A stretch of DNA of 64,000 nt from contig CAJYGB010000018.1 of NCBI GenBank assembly GCA_913774355.1, positions 248,001 through 312,000 on the forward strand. Reading direction: 5' to 3'. Positions 34,684 to 43,676 of this stretch are shown one piece after another. How positions within the stretch are numbered: the stretch's first letter is position 1; the number at the start of each line of letters is the position of its first letter. The position numbers and the translations under genes are program-made. A model generated the notes under the pieces. The model made no database searches. It was given only the letters and a program-made list of their open reading frames with translations, and was not told the DNA's origin. This DNA is from an uncultured Chryseobacterium sp. GTDB lineage: Bacteria; Bacteroidota; Bacteroidia; Flavobacteriales; Weeksellaceae.

Positions 34684-35049
34684 GGCTGGAAGAAAGGAAG
34701 CTGGAGGCTGGAAGTCTATTCGGTCACCTTATCGATAACAGTCTCTTGTCTTTTTTATTTTAAATAACTGGAAACAAATTAAATATCATCGAATTCACGT
34801 TATATTAATGTGTTAATCGGCTGGATGCGGGAAGTTTCTTTTCTAAATTTAAGGAAAATTCGACAATGCTTTATTTATGTACAGTCGATTATTTAAATAA
34901 AGGATTCGGATTCAGTCCGGTGAATCAGAATTTCATCCGGATTTCTTACTTATATATCACATATAATCAAAAACGGCCTCAATGGATAGCTAATCCATTC
35001 GGAAAGTAAGCGTGATAAACTTCCAGCATCCAGCTTCCTTCTTCCAGCC
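34684..35049. repeat. 366-bp segment bounded by ~30-bp inverted repeats
   Basis: Left end 34684-34714 begins GGCTGGAAGAAAGGAAGCTG; right end 35020-35049 is its reverse complement with one gap and one mismatch. The interior has no gene, but contains a related partial copy (GGCTGGATGCGGGAAG, ~34820), the dispersed 26-mer at 34778 and a hairpin AATGGAT / ATCCATT (34981-34999). It has the form of a MITE or composite REP element. No target duplication is obvious. Confidence 0.6.
34778..34803. repeat. Dispersed 26-bp repeat, copy 1
   Basis: Matches 41444-41469 at 24 of 26 positions. The core is ATCGAATTCAYGTTAT. Both copies lie in intergenic DNA bordering the ligase-associated repair cluster, one on each side. 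Confidence 0.6.
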
Positions 35050-35057
35050 ATTATACC

Positions 35058-35702
35058 TTAAATTTCATAGATTTCAGCATCCGTAAAAACATAGAATCTT
35101 CCTTTTTTAGGGAGATTTTTTGTATCCAGCCCGGTAAATTCACTGAAAGCAGGAAGCAAAAGCTGATTATCGGTTACGACAAAGCAGGGCAGCTTGATTT
35201 TTTTTACGGAGGAATGGATCACAAATCCCGGATGAATATGGCCTGTCACCTGGAATTTTTCCTGCTTCTTTTCAAAATCGTGGATGAATAAAAAGTCTCC
35301 GTTATCAAAAGATTTTGATCTGAAATTTAAGCATAGTTTGGATTCCAGACTTTTTGAGATCCGGTCATGATTGCCTTCGATGAGGTAAAACTGCAGATCC
35401 GGATATTGGTTTCTCCAGCTACAGAATTCGTCGACATCCGAATTATCTCCCGCATGCAGCAGGTCACCGACCACAATAAATTTTTCAGGCTGGAAATATT
35501 CAATCATGATTGAAAGCCGTTCCAGGTCGTTTTTCATCAAATGGCTCGTCAGTGCAATGCCGTTTTTCCTGAAATGAGCGGCTTTCCCGATATGCAGATC
35601 GGAAAGGACCAACGCTTTTTCTTTTTTCCAGAATAAAGCTCTTTGATTGGTTAAGGTAAACTGCTCGTTTTGAAGAGTTATATTTTTTGTTACGATTTTC
35701 AT
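35058..35702 (-). CDS. pdeM: Ligase-associated DNA damage response endonuclease PdeM
   Basis: 214 residues, a calcineurin-like metallophosphoesterase. Metal-binding motifs in order are DLHIGKAAHF, VGDLLHAGDN, EGNHDR and TGHIHPGF. This small form is the standard last member of the bacterial ligase/helicase/exonuclease repair cluster. It is the last gene reading leftwards in that cluster, separated from the helicase by a repeat-filled 352-bp gap, so it may have its own promoter. Cytoplasmic. Confidence 0.92.
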   Translation of the reverse strand: MKIVTKNITLQNEQFTLTNQRALFWKKEKALVLSDLHIGKAAHFRKNGIALTSHLMKNDLERLSIMIEYFQPEKFIVVGDLLHAGDNSDVDEFCSWRNQYPDLQFYLIEGNHDRISKSLESKLCLNFRSKSFDNGDFLFIHDFEKKQEKFQVTGHIHPGFVIHSSVKKIKLPCFVVTDNQLLLPAFSEFTGLDTKNLPKKGRFYVFTDAEIYEI

Positions 35703-35714
35703 TTTTTAATTATG

Positions 35715-36052
35715 CAAAGGTGAAAGGTGAATGGTCAATCCGCTTTGCTTGTCAATTTTTATAGTTTGAATATTCACTTGAAGAACATTCAAAGGTGAAT
35801 GGTCAATTCGCTACGCTTGTCAATTTTTTATAGTTTAAATATTCACTTGAAGAACATTCAAAGGTGAATAGTGAATGGTCAATCTGCTTTGCTTGTCCAT
35901 TTTTAAATAGCTCCAAAAATTCACCAATCACCATTGACCTTTACGATAAGTGGGTTATTGAATAGTGAATTTAAGACGTTTGTTAATTTTACAATCATAA
36001 TATTCACTTGCAAGGCAAAATTGACTTGCAAGGCAAAATTCACCATTGACCC
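35715..36052. repeat. Array of family A palindromic repeats
   Basis: Three successive GTGAATGGTCAAT units start near 35727, 35795 and 35871 (spacing about 68-76 bp). Each is followed by CGCTWYGCTTGTC and an ATTCACTTGAAGAACATTC-like segment. A terminal part contains an ~17-bp ACTTGCAAGGCAAAATT tandem duplication (36006-36040) and ends in ATTCACCATTGACC. It fills the gap between helicase and pdeM; no gene is seen. Confidence 0.75.
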
Positions 36053-36054
36053 TA

Positions 36055-38502
36055 TCATTTCACTTTCTTTGCCTGCTGGATCAGCTTTTGTATCCTCGAA
36101 TCCAGGTCTTCGCTGGAAAGCGTCTGCCGCAGGCTGTCTACTTTTATCGGGAAACTTAATGGAGTAAACGTATTGGCAAATTTCAGGATAATTTTTGACT
36201 TTTCAATCCTTTTGAAAGCTTCCACCAACCGCTGTTCCTGTAACTGGGCGTTGAAAACCTCGGTGTAGGCCTGTCGTACAAGGAAATGATTCGGGTCGTA
36301 ATCTTCCAGCACTTTAAAGATCAGTCCGGCCGAACTCTGAAGCGATTTGTTGGAACGCTGCTGCCCGGGGAAGTTTTGGACCACCATTCCTGAGATCACG
36401 GCAATATCCCTGAATTTACGCCGGGCCATTTCCGCGGCGTTAATACTCGAAATCACGTCATTCATCAGATTGTCCCTTGTTAAAATACGTCCTAAATTAT
36501 CCTCATTCAGCGGAATTTCCTTATCGCTGAACAGCTCAAAGCCGTAATCGTTCATCGCCATAGAAAAGGAAATCGGTGCCAGCTTGGAAATCCTGTAGGC
36601 AATTAAAGCCGCCATAACTTCATGCACAAGCCTTCCTTCAAAAGGATACATGAATAAATGATAGCCTTCCCGGTTTTTAATGAGCTCCACAAGGAATTCA
36701 TTTTCCTCCGGAATGTGGGAACGTTCTTCCTGATTAGCCAATAACGGATGAAGGAATTTCAACTCCTTTTCAGAAGCCTTTGGATTGAGCGCACCGGATA
36801 ATTTTTCTCTCAAAAACTGTCCGAGATTGGAGCTTAACGGCAATCTTCCGCCCAGATAACTCGGGGCAAAAGCCTTTCCTTTGGCAGCACGTACAAAAAC
36901 CGTCATGTCTTTGATCATCGCAACTTCAAGCACGCGTCCGGCGAGGATAAATTTATCTTCTTTTTTTAATCTTGAAATAAAATATTCCTCAACCATCCCA
37001 ATGTAACCGCCGGAAATAAATTTAACCTTCAGCATGGCATCGCTGACGATAACTCCCATGTTCATCCGGTGAAGCATGGCAATTTTACGGGAGGTTACTT
37101 TGTACAGTCCGTTTTCATCAATAACAATTTTATGGAATTCCTCATAGCTTTTGAGTGCTTTTCCGCCGATGGTCAGGAAGTCCAGCATTCCTTTCCATTC
37201 CTCTTCGGTCATTTCCTGGAAAGCATACGTTTCTTTAATTTGGGGATAAAGTTCATCCGGGAAAAATCCGTCTCCGACTGCCAGCGTCATCAGGAACTGG
37301 ACCAGAACATCAAAACATAAAACCTGTGGGTCCCTCGGCTCTATAACGTTGTTCTTTACCGCTTCCTTTAAGGCGGAAACTTCGATCAGTTCTAAAGAGT
37401 GGGTAGGGACACAGTAAATTTTTGATGTTTCAAAAGGAGAGTGCCCGCTTCTTCCTGCCCGTTGCAGAAACCGTGCTACTCCTTTGGCTGAACCGATCTG
37501 GATCACCGTATCTACCGGCTTAAAATCAATTCCCAGATCAAGGGATGAGGTTGAAACTACTGCTTTTAATTTTCCGCTGCTGAGGTTTTCCTCAATCCAG
37601 ATTCTCAGGTGTGCATCGATCGAACTGTGGTGAATGGCAATCTGTCCGGCAAAATCCGGATAGGCATTCAACAACAATTGATACCACATTTCGCTTTGGC
37701 TCCTTGTGTTGGTAAAGACAATGGTGGAATTGGAATTCAGGATAATCGGAACCACCTTATCCGCTAATTTATGCCCGAGATGTCCCGCCCACGGAAGAAT
37801 CTCCACTTCATCCGGGAAAACGGAGAGGATATCGATTTTCTTTTTTTCTTTGGCCGTAATTTTTGTTTTTTTGATGTTATAAGGGATCAGTACTTCCATG
37901 GCTTCGTCAAGATTCCCGATAGTGGCGGTGATTCCCCAGATTTTTATCTTTGGAACATAAATCCGGAGCCGTGAAATGCCCAATTCTATCATTACGCCCC
38001 GTTTTGAACCCAATAATTCATGCCATTCATCAATCACAATGGTTTGTAAATTTGTGAAAAACCGCTGGTGATTTTTCTGACCCAATAAAAGATGTAAGCT
38101 TTCCGGAGTTGCCACCAGGATTTCCGGCATATTTTTGACCTGCTGCTGGCGGACTTTCGGATCGGTATCGCCGTTCCTTACACCCACTGCCCAATCGAGG
38201 CCGATCTCGTCAATGGCTTCCTGCATGGCTTTCGCAATATCTTTGGAAAGAGAGCGTAGCGGCGTGATCCAGATCATTTTCAACCCTTTTTTGTATTTGT
38301 CGGGATGATTCAGAAAGTCGGAAATCAAGGCCAGAAAAACGGAATAGGTTTTTCCGAAACCCGTCGGCGCCACTACCATTCCGCTGTATCCGTTCCCGAA
38401 TTTCCACCAGGTTTCCGTCTGAAATTTAAAAGGCGAAATGCCTTTATCGCCCATCCAGCGATGAATGATTTGGTAACCGTCGGTATCTTCGAATGCTGTC
38501 AA
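36055..38502 (-). CDS. Ligase-associated DEXH-box DNA helicase (Lhr-like)
   Basis: 815 residues, the length of Lhr-core proteins. Walker A is APTGFGKT (Lys51); TPLRSLSKD; ATPESLHLLL; the DEXH box is VIDEWHELLG. Then come the second RecA domain (FTNTRSQSEMWYQ, STSSLDLGIDF, LQRAGRSGHS) and the winged-helix/Lhr C-terminal region. It translocates on DNA and unwinds hybrids in a repair pathway defined by its constant partners: ligase, exonuclease and PdeM. It lies 209 bp after the ligase gene on the same strand. Confidence 0.93.
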   Translation of the reverse strand: MTAFEDTDGYQIIHRWMGDKGISPFKFQTETWWKFGNGYSGMVVAPTGFGKTYSVFLALISDFLNHPDKYKKGLKMIWITPLRSLSKDIAKAMQEAIDEIGLDWAVGVRNGDTDPKVRQQQVKNMPEILVATPESLHLLLGQKNHQRFFTNLQTIVIDEWHELLGSKRGVMIELGISRLRIYVPKIKIWGITATIGNLDEAMEVLIPYNIKKTKITAKEKKKIDILSVFPDEVEILPWAGHLGHKLADKVVPIILNSNSTIVFTNTRSQSEMWYQLLLNAYPDFAGQIAIHHSSIDAHLRIWIEENLSSGKLKAVVSTSSLDLGIDFKPVDTVIQIGSAKGVARFLQRAGRSGHSPFETSKIYCVPTHSLELIEVSALKEAVKNNVIEPRDPQVLCFDVLVQFLMTLAVGDGFFPDELYPQIKETYAFQEMTEEEWKGMLDFLTIGGKALKSYEEFHKIVIDENGLYKVTSRKIAMLHRMNMGVIVSDAMLKVKFISGGYIGMVEEYFISRLKKEDKFILAGRVLEVAMIKDMTVFVRAAKGKAFAPSYLGGRLPLSSNLGQFLREKLSGALNPKASEKELKFLHPLLANQEERSHIPEENEFLVELIKNREGYHLFMYPFEGRLVHEVMAALIAYRISKLAPISFSMAMNDYGFELFSDKEIPLNEDNLGRILTRDNLMNDVISSINAAEMARRKFRDIAVISGMVVQNFPGQQRSNKSLQSSAGLIFKVLEDYDPNHFLVRQAYTEVFNAQLQEQRLVEAFKRIEKSKIILKFANTFTPLSFPIKVDSLRQTLSSEDLDSRIQKLIQQAKKVK

Positions 38503-38711
38503 ATTTTTAAATAATATTTATGTTTAATGTAATGCCGTAGAAGCGGTAATCAACTGTTAAAATAATTTGAAATCAAAACTTATTAGTTTTCCTGGACCAT
38601 CGTTATCATTTGCTGAACATGAAATGAAAATTTACGAACATGGTTCAGCCCTCGCTGTCTAAAATATTTCAAATATGATCAAACTCTTTGCCTTTTCCAG
38701 CGTTGAAAATT

Positions 38712-40292
38712 TTACTGTATCAGTTTTTTAATTTCCTCCAGGTCATCGATTTCTTCCACCGTTTTGTCTTTCCTCCATCTTAATATCCTGGGAAAGCGCA
38801 GGGCAACACCACTTTTATGCCGGTTGCTGAAACCAATGCCTTCAAAGGCGATTTCAAAAACCAGTTCAGGTTTTACGGTTCGCACAGGTCCGAATTTTTC
38901 GATTGCATTTTTATTGACGAATTTACTGACTTCCATAATTTCCTTATCGGTTAGCCCGGAATAAGCTTTAGCAATGGTTACCAGCTTATCTTCATTTTTT
39001 ACGGCAAAAGTATAATCGGTGTAATAGGCACTTCGCCTTCCGCTTCCTTTCTGTGCGTAGATCATTACGGCATCGATCGTCAGCGGATTGATTTTCCATT
39101 TCCACCAGTCGCCTTTTTTCCTGCCAGAATGGTAGAGCGAATTTTTCTGCTTCAGCATTAGGCCCTCACTGTTGATTTCCCTTGAAGCTTCACGAATTAA
39201 ATCAAGTTCGTTCCATTCATTAAATTCGATGACTTCAGAGATTTTAATATTTTCGGGAGTTTCGTTTAACAACAGCTCTTCCAGCATCGCCCGTCTTCCG
39301 GAGATCGGTTTTTCCCTTAAATCGTTACCTTCCATTTCCAGAAGGTCGTAGGCAAAAACCTGTATCGGGATTTCGGATAACATTTTTTTTGTTAATGTTT
39401 TACGGTTAAGCCGTTTCTGCAATTCATTAAAGTTTAAAACCTTATCATCTTTCACAGCTAAGATCTCACCGTCGATCACAAAATTACCATTCATCTTTTC
39501 TACCGTTTCCTTCACTTCCGGAAACTGTTCGGTCACGAGTTCTTCACCTCTGGACCAGATGAATACTTCACCGTTTCTTTTGATGATCTGCCCGCGGATG
39601 CCGTCCCATTTGTATTCGATCAGCCATTCGTCCGGCTGTCCCAGGTCTTCCAGGTCTTTTTCCAAAGGATAGGCCAGGCAGAACGGATAAGGTTTTGAAT
39701 TATCAGGATTCACATTCTCGGCGGCAATCAACTCCTGAAAAGAAACTTCATTCGGCAGCCATTTTCCCATCAGGCTGTGCATCAGAGCACTTGATTCCTG
39801 CTCGGAGAATTTCGTTAAGGCATTGATCAGCGTTTTATCTGAAACCCCGATCCTGAAGCTTCCGCCCAACAGCTTATTGAAGATCAGCCGTTCCGTGTAG
39901 TCGAGTCCGTTCCAGGAATTCAGGACAAAATCTTTTTTTTCAGCATCGCTCTTATCTTTGAGACCAACAATATCATCCATCCATTCAGACAGCGAACGCT
40001 CTATTTTTTCGGTAGGCGGAGGAAGGATCAGCGAAATGGTTTCTCCCAGGTCGCCAACGGAAGAATAGCTTTCCTGAAATAGCCAGAAAGGCAGCCGTGT
40101 AATGTCCAGTGCCCATTCTTTCATATAATTGCTGTTGACATTCCGCTTCGGCCGTTTCCCGGTAAACAGGGCTATGAACCACACTTTGTCATCATCAGGG
40201 GTACGCTCGAGGTAGTCAATAATCGCATCGATTTTAGCATTGGTTTTATTGGTACTCTCTAACGCATTGATCAGTTCGGCAAAATTCTTCAT
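38712..40292 (-). CDS. ATP-dependent DNA ligase
   Basis: 526 residues: an N-terminal helical DNA-binding domain, then the nucleotidyltransferase core with the adenylation motif EYKWDGIRGQ (Lys228), VIDGEILA, GLMLKQKNSLYHSG and WWKWKINP, and an OB-fold C-terminus (FGPVRTVKPELVFEIAFEGI). This is the LigB-type enzyme found beside Lhr-like helicase; it complements the NAD-dependent replicative ligase in repair. The start codon overlaps the exonuclease stop by 4 bp. Confidence 0.95.
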   Translation of the reverse strand: MKNFAELINALESTNKTNAKIDAIIDYLERTPDDDKVWFIALFTGKRPKRNVNSNYMKEWALDITRLPFWLFQESYSSVGDLGETISLILPPPTEKIERSLSEWMDDIVGLKDKSDAEKKDFVLNSWNGLDYTERLIFNKLLGGSFRIGVSDKTLINALTKFSEQESSALMHSLMGKWLPNEVSFQELIAAENVNPDNSKPYPFCLAYPLEKDLEDLGQPDEWLIEYKWDGIRGQIIKRNGEVFIWSRGEELVTEQFPEVKETVEKMNGNFVIDGEILAVKDDKVLNFNELQKRLNRKTLTKKMLSEIPIQVFAYDLLEMEGNDLREKPISGRRAMLEELLLNETPENIKISEVIEFNEWNELDLIREASREINSEGLMLKQKNSLYHSGRKKGDWWKWKINPLTIDAVMIYAQKGSGRRSAYYTDYTFAVKNEDKLVTIAKAYSGLTDKEIMEVSKFVNKNAIEKFGPVRTVKPELVFEIAFEGIGFSNRHKSGVALRFPRILRWRKDKTVEEIDDLEEIKKLIQ

Positions 40293-41314
40293 GGCTCCTG
40301 ATTTTTAACGGTTTTTTTTTCCACTTCCTCTTCGTCATCATCACCGTAAAGTGTTTCCACCACATCAGACTGGATTCCGATTTCATTTAAATATTTAGAG
40401 AACACCTCGGTCTGTCCGTGGGTAACGTGTACAATCTCTGCTTCTGTGGCTTTGATGGCCTGCAGTAATCCTTTCCAGTCGGCATGATCACTCATGGCAA
40501 AACCGGCATCGGCACTTCGCCAGCGTCTTGCACCCCGGACCTGCATCCATCCGGAACAGATCGCTATCGCTGCATTGGGGATTTTTTTTATGACATTGGA
40601 ATCCATCAGAGCAGGAGGAACAATCACGATTTCGTCCTGCACATGTTTTACACTTTCCCTGAAATCCGGGATTTCGTATTCGGGAAGTTTAATACCTACC
40701 GTTTCAAAAGCTTCGTTCAGTTTACCGATCGAGTAGTGGACGTGGATTTTTCCTATTCCTTCAACCGCTTTCATGATTCTCTGAGCTTTTCCCAAGGAAT
40801 AGCCGATGAATACGGACGTTTTCTGATTTTCTTTATTCCGCAATACCCAATTTTGAAGCCTCTTATTAAGATCATCTACTTCCAGCCAGTTGTAAATAGG
40901 AAGTCCGAAGGTACTTTCTGTAACAAATTCATTGCATTTTACCAGCTCGAAAGGCGTGCTTAATCCGTCGTTCTGAACTTTATAGTCTCCGGATACGACA
41001 CTTACATAGCCTTTGTATTCCAGACGGATCTGTGCAGAACCGATGATATGCCCGGCAGGGTGAAAAGAAACCTTTACGCCGTTCATATTGATGACTTCGC
41101 CATATTCTACACTCTGGCATTCGATGTCTTCGCTGATTCTTTTGTATAAAATAGGTTTGGTAAAGTGATGGCAGAGGTACTTTTTCATTCCCCAGCGCGC
41201 ATGATCGGCATGTCCGTGGGTGATGACTGCCAGATCAACCGGCCGCCAGGGATCGATATAAAATTTTCCCTGCGGGCAATAAATGCCTTTGTTTGTGAAT
41301 TTGATTAGCTTCAA
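40289..41314 (-). CDS. Ligase-associated DNA damage response exonuclease
   Basis: 341 residues of the MBL/beta-CASP nuclease fold (SNM1/Artemis-like). Metal motif VITHGHADHARWG (HxHxDH), PAGHIIGSAQI, VSGDYK, and the beta-CASP part with CSGWMQVRGARR and SDHADWKGLL. Its product would trim DNA ends for the adjacent ligase. It is first in the leftward operon and overlaps the ligase gene by 4 bp. Confidence 0.93.
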   Translation of the reverse strand: MKLIKFTNKGIYCPQGKFYIDPWRPVDLAVITHGHADHARWGMKKYLCHHFTKPILYKRISEDIECQSVEYGEVINMNGVKVSFHPAGHIIGSAQIRLEYKGYVSVVSGDYKVQNDGLSTPFELVKCNEFVTESTFGLPIYNWLEVDDLNKRLQNWVLRNKENQKTSVFIGYSLGKAQRIMKAVEGIGKIHVHYSIGKLNEAFETVGIKLPEYEIPDFRESVKHVQDEIVIVPPALMDSNVIKKIPNAAIAICSGWMQVRGARRWRSADAGFAMSDHADWKGLLQAIKATEAEIVHVTHGQTEVFSKYLNEIGIQSDVVETLYGDDDEEEVEKKTVKNQEP

Positions 41315-41443
41315 GGGTGTGTGTGATTTGAATTTTAGTATTCAAAAATCTAACCAATAATATTATAATTTGATACAAAAGATTGTAAAACTCTATTTGA
41401 ATACGGCCATATTCCGCTTTTTATATGTTAAGCCGCTGAAAAT

Positions 41444-41469
41444 ATTAAATATTATCGAATTCATGTTAT
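41444..41469. repeat. Dispersed 26-bp repeat, copy 2
   Basis: Same orientation as 34778-34803, with two C/T differences. It lies between the exonuclease gene start and the MocR gene end. Confidence 0.6.
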
Positions 41470-41503
41470 TTTATTCTTTATGCAGCTGATTTTTAGCTGA
41501 TCC

Positions 41504-42985
41504 TCAGATCATCGTTTTTACCTTTTCCGATAAAATCTCTACGGATTTTTCCATCTCTTCTTTATTCAGGTTGCCAAAACCCAGCCGCATCGCGGAAAGA
41601 TGCTTATTCTGATACAGGAGCGTTTTAGGAATAAACAGGTTGTTCCTGGCACAGTTTTTAGCCAGCTGCATAAGATTCACCGGAACCTGCCATTCCAGCC
41701 AGAGGGCCAGGCCGCCGGAAGGCTTTTCAAACCGCATAAAATCCCCCAGACTTTCCTGAAGCAGCAGTGAAAAATAATCCCTTCTTTCCTTATAGACTTT
41801 TAATGACTTCTTTAAGTAACGGTTGATTTCCCCTTCGGCAATCAGTTCCCCAAGTACATGTTCCATCAGGATATCTCCCTGCCGGTCGATAATTCCGAGG
41901 TATTTCCGCATTTCGGCCATCAGGTTTTCAGGAGCGACAATAAATCCGGTACGGAATCCGGGAGCCAAAGATTTCCCGAAGGAGCCGATGTAAACCACCA
42001 TACCGTTCGTATCGGCACTGGCGAGCGGAAGAATCGGGCTTTTATCGTAATGAAATTCATAATCATAATCGTCTTCCAGGATGACAAACCCGAATTCCTC
42101 CGCCAGCTGTAACAGCTCAAGCCGCCGCTGTGCATTCAAAGTAACGGTGGTAGGATAATGGTGATGCGGGGTAAGGTAAAGCATTCTTATTTTTTTTTGC
42201 CTGCAGACCTTCCTTACTTCTTCTACATCGATGCCTTCATGATCGATCGGTACCGACTCTATTTTTACACCTGCTTTCTGAAAGATCATATTGACGGAAA
42301 AGTAGCTGAGGGCGCCTACCAGAACCGTATCTCCTTCCGACAGAAGGATTCTGGAAACAATATAAATGCTCATTTCCGTGCTTCGGGTGATCAGCAGGTT
42401 GTTTTTGGAAATCGGAAGCCCTCTCGAAAGGTTTAAATATTTTGAAAGGTGCTGCTTGAAAAATTCGCTTCCGTCCTGATTGTACTGCCCGATCTTGTGG
42501 GCTTTTCTTTTTAGGATGGAACTGTAGATCCGGGAATACTGATCGACCTGCGTCAAACGGATATCGGGAATACCGTCGTTGAAAATGTATTCACAATGCG
42601 ACTGCTCAAAAGGATTATCTAAAATATTGGTGGTTTTAAAAGAAAAACCGGTCTGTTTAGGATAATTTTCAAGATGTTGTTTCTCGAAAACTTTAATTTC
42701 CAGAGTCTGATCCTGGGTTTTTCCGATCACAAAAGTTCCTTTGTTGGGAAAGCTTTCTATCCAGCCCTGCGCAAGAAGTTCGTCATATACTGAAACAGCC
42801 GTATTGCGGTGAATATTTAAAATCATGCTCAGGCTGCGGGTTCCGGGAAGCTTGGTCCCGAAAGGTAAAAAACCACGCTGAATTGCATTGATCAACTGAT
42901 TCGCTATTTGTAAATATATAGAAACCTCAGAATTTCTATCAATTTTAATAAAACTCTGGTAAGGAATTTCAACCGGACTATCCAT
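41504..42985 (-). CDS. MocR-type GntR regulator with aminotransferase-like domain
   Basis: 493 residues from ATG 42985 (MDSPVEIPYQSF); a TTG 24 bp upstream is in frame but less likely. The N-terminal GntR winged helix is QIANQLINAIQRGFLPFGTKLPGTRSLSMILNIHRNTAVSVYDELLAQGW. The C-terminal fold-type-I aminotransferase domain has LLSEGDTVLV, LEDDYDYEFHYD and the PLP-lysine motif YIGSFGKSLAPGFRTGF. MocR proteins sense PLP or an amine ligand. It is divergent from the biotin genes with only 67 bp between, so it may control them. Its ligand could be a biotin intermediate (inference). Confidence 0.9.
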   Translation of the reverse strand: MDSPVEIPYQSFIKIDRNSEVSIYLQIANQLINAIQRGFLPFGTKLPGTRSLSMILNIHRNTAVSVYDELLAQGWIESFPNKGTFVIGKTQDQTLEIKVFEKQHLENYPKQTGFSFKTTNILDNPFEQSHCEYIFNDGIPDIRLTQVDQYSRIYSSILKRKAHKIGQYNQDGSEFFKQHLSKYLNLSRGLPISKNNLLITRSTEMSIYIVSRILLSEGDTVLVGALSYFSVNMIFQKAGVKIESVPIDHEGIDVEEVRKVCRQKKIRMLYLTPHHHYPTTVTLNAQRRLELLQLAEEFGFVILEDDYDYEFHYDKSPILPLASADTNGMVVYIGSFGKSLAPGFRTGFIVAPENLMAEMRKYLGIIDRQGDILMEHVLGELIAEGEINRYLKKSLKVYKERRDYFSLLLQESLGDFMRFEKPSGGLALWLEWQVPVNLMQLAKNCARNNLFIPKTLLYQNKHLSAMRLGFGNLNKEEMEKSVEILSEKVKTMI

Positions 42986-43025
42986 AATCTTAAAACTGGC
43001 ACCATACAACCATCCGGCAATATAC

Positions 43026-43033
43026 TACTTTTG
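43026..43033 (+). promoter_or_regulatory. Bacteroidota -7 element of the biotin operon
   Basis: TACTTTTG (TAnnTTTG) lies 19 bp before ATG 43053. Just upstream is a direct repeat ACCATAC / ACCATCC (43001-43007, 43009-43015) in the space shared with the divergent MocR gene, a possible MocR site. Confidence 0.5.
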
Positions 43034-43052
43034 AACCAAAACAAAAATCAGA

Positions 43053-43676
43053 ATGGAATTACATCTTCTTCTTGAAAAAATCGTACCGGATGATGTGGCG
43101 CATGCGAAATGGCTCAATACCCTTTCATTTATGGAAAATGCGGGTGCAAGGAAAATCTCTGCCTGTGAACATTCTTCGGAAGTCAGTTTGATCCAGCTGA
43201 AACATGCTGCTGAAGAACACCGCCATGCTTATTATCTGAAAAAGCAGATCTTAAAAATAGATCCCGAGATCTGTAAAACCTATACCTGTAATGAACTGCT
43301 TGCTTCGACGGCAACGAGGCATTACCTTAATTCACTGGATATGAAAACCTGTCGTTACCTTCAGAAGCATTTCGGGTTGTCCGGAGAAAAGCTGAAATAT
43401 GCGGCCTATCTTTTCGTCACCTACGCTATCGAAGTGCGGGCGGATGAATTATATCCGGTTTATCAGGAGGTTTTAACAAAATATTCTTCCAAAATTATGG
43501 TCAAATCGATTATTCTGGAAGAGGAGGGCCACTTGGAAGAAATGGTTCATCAGCTGGACGGATTTTCAGAAGACTGGAAGATTCATGCTGAGATTATTCT
43601 TGATATGGAACAGGCACTTCATCAACAATGGATCATGGCCGTTTCGCAAGAGGTTATGCAGCCTGATTATGTTTAG
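43053..43676 (+). CDS. Ferritin-like diiron protein, unknown function, coupled to bioF
   Basis: 207 residues, all-helical, no signal peptide. Glu28 (FMEN), Glu55-x-x-His58 (EEHRH), Glu127 (YAIEVRADE) and Glu157-x-x-His160 (EEEGH) form the complete E / ExxH / E / ExxH ligand set of ferritin-like diiron carboxylate enzymes. I do not recognise a named family. It is the first gene behind the biotin promoter and overlaps bioF by 8 bp, so the two are translationally coupled. A diiron oxygenase or desaturase-like step supplying the pimeloyl precursor to BioF is a hypothesis. An alternative is an iron-binding or MiaE-like protein that only shares the operon. Confidence 0.75.
   Translation: MELHLLLEKIVPDDVAHAKWLNTLSFMENAGARKISACEHSSEVSLIQLKHAAEEHRHAYYLKKQILKIDPEICKTYTCNELLASTATRHYLNSLDMKTCRYLQKHFGLSGEKLKYAAYLFVTYAIEVRADELYPVYQEVLTKYSSKIMVKSIILEEEGHLEEMVHQLDGFSEDWKIHAEIILDMEQALHQQWIMAVSQEVMQPDYV

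Noticed and set aside
43585..43668. Upstream extension of bioF within the diiron gene
   Set aside because: The extra 28 residues are an out-of-frame reading of the diiron gene; BioF proteins begin near the ATG at 43669.
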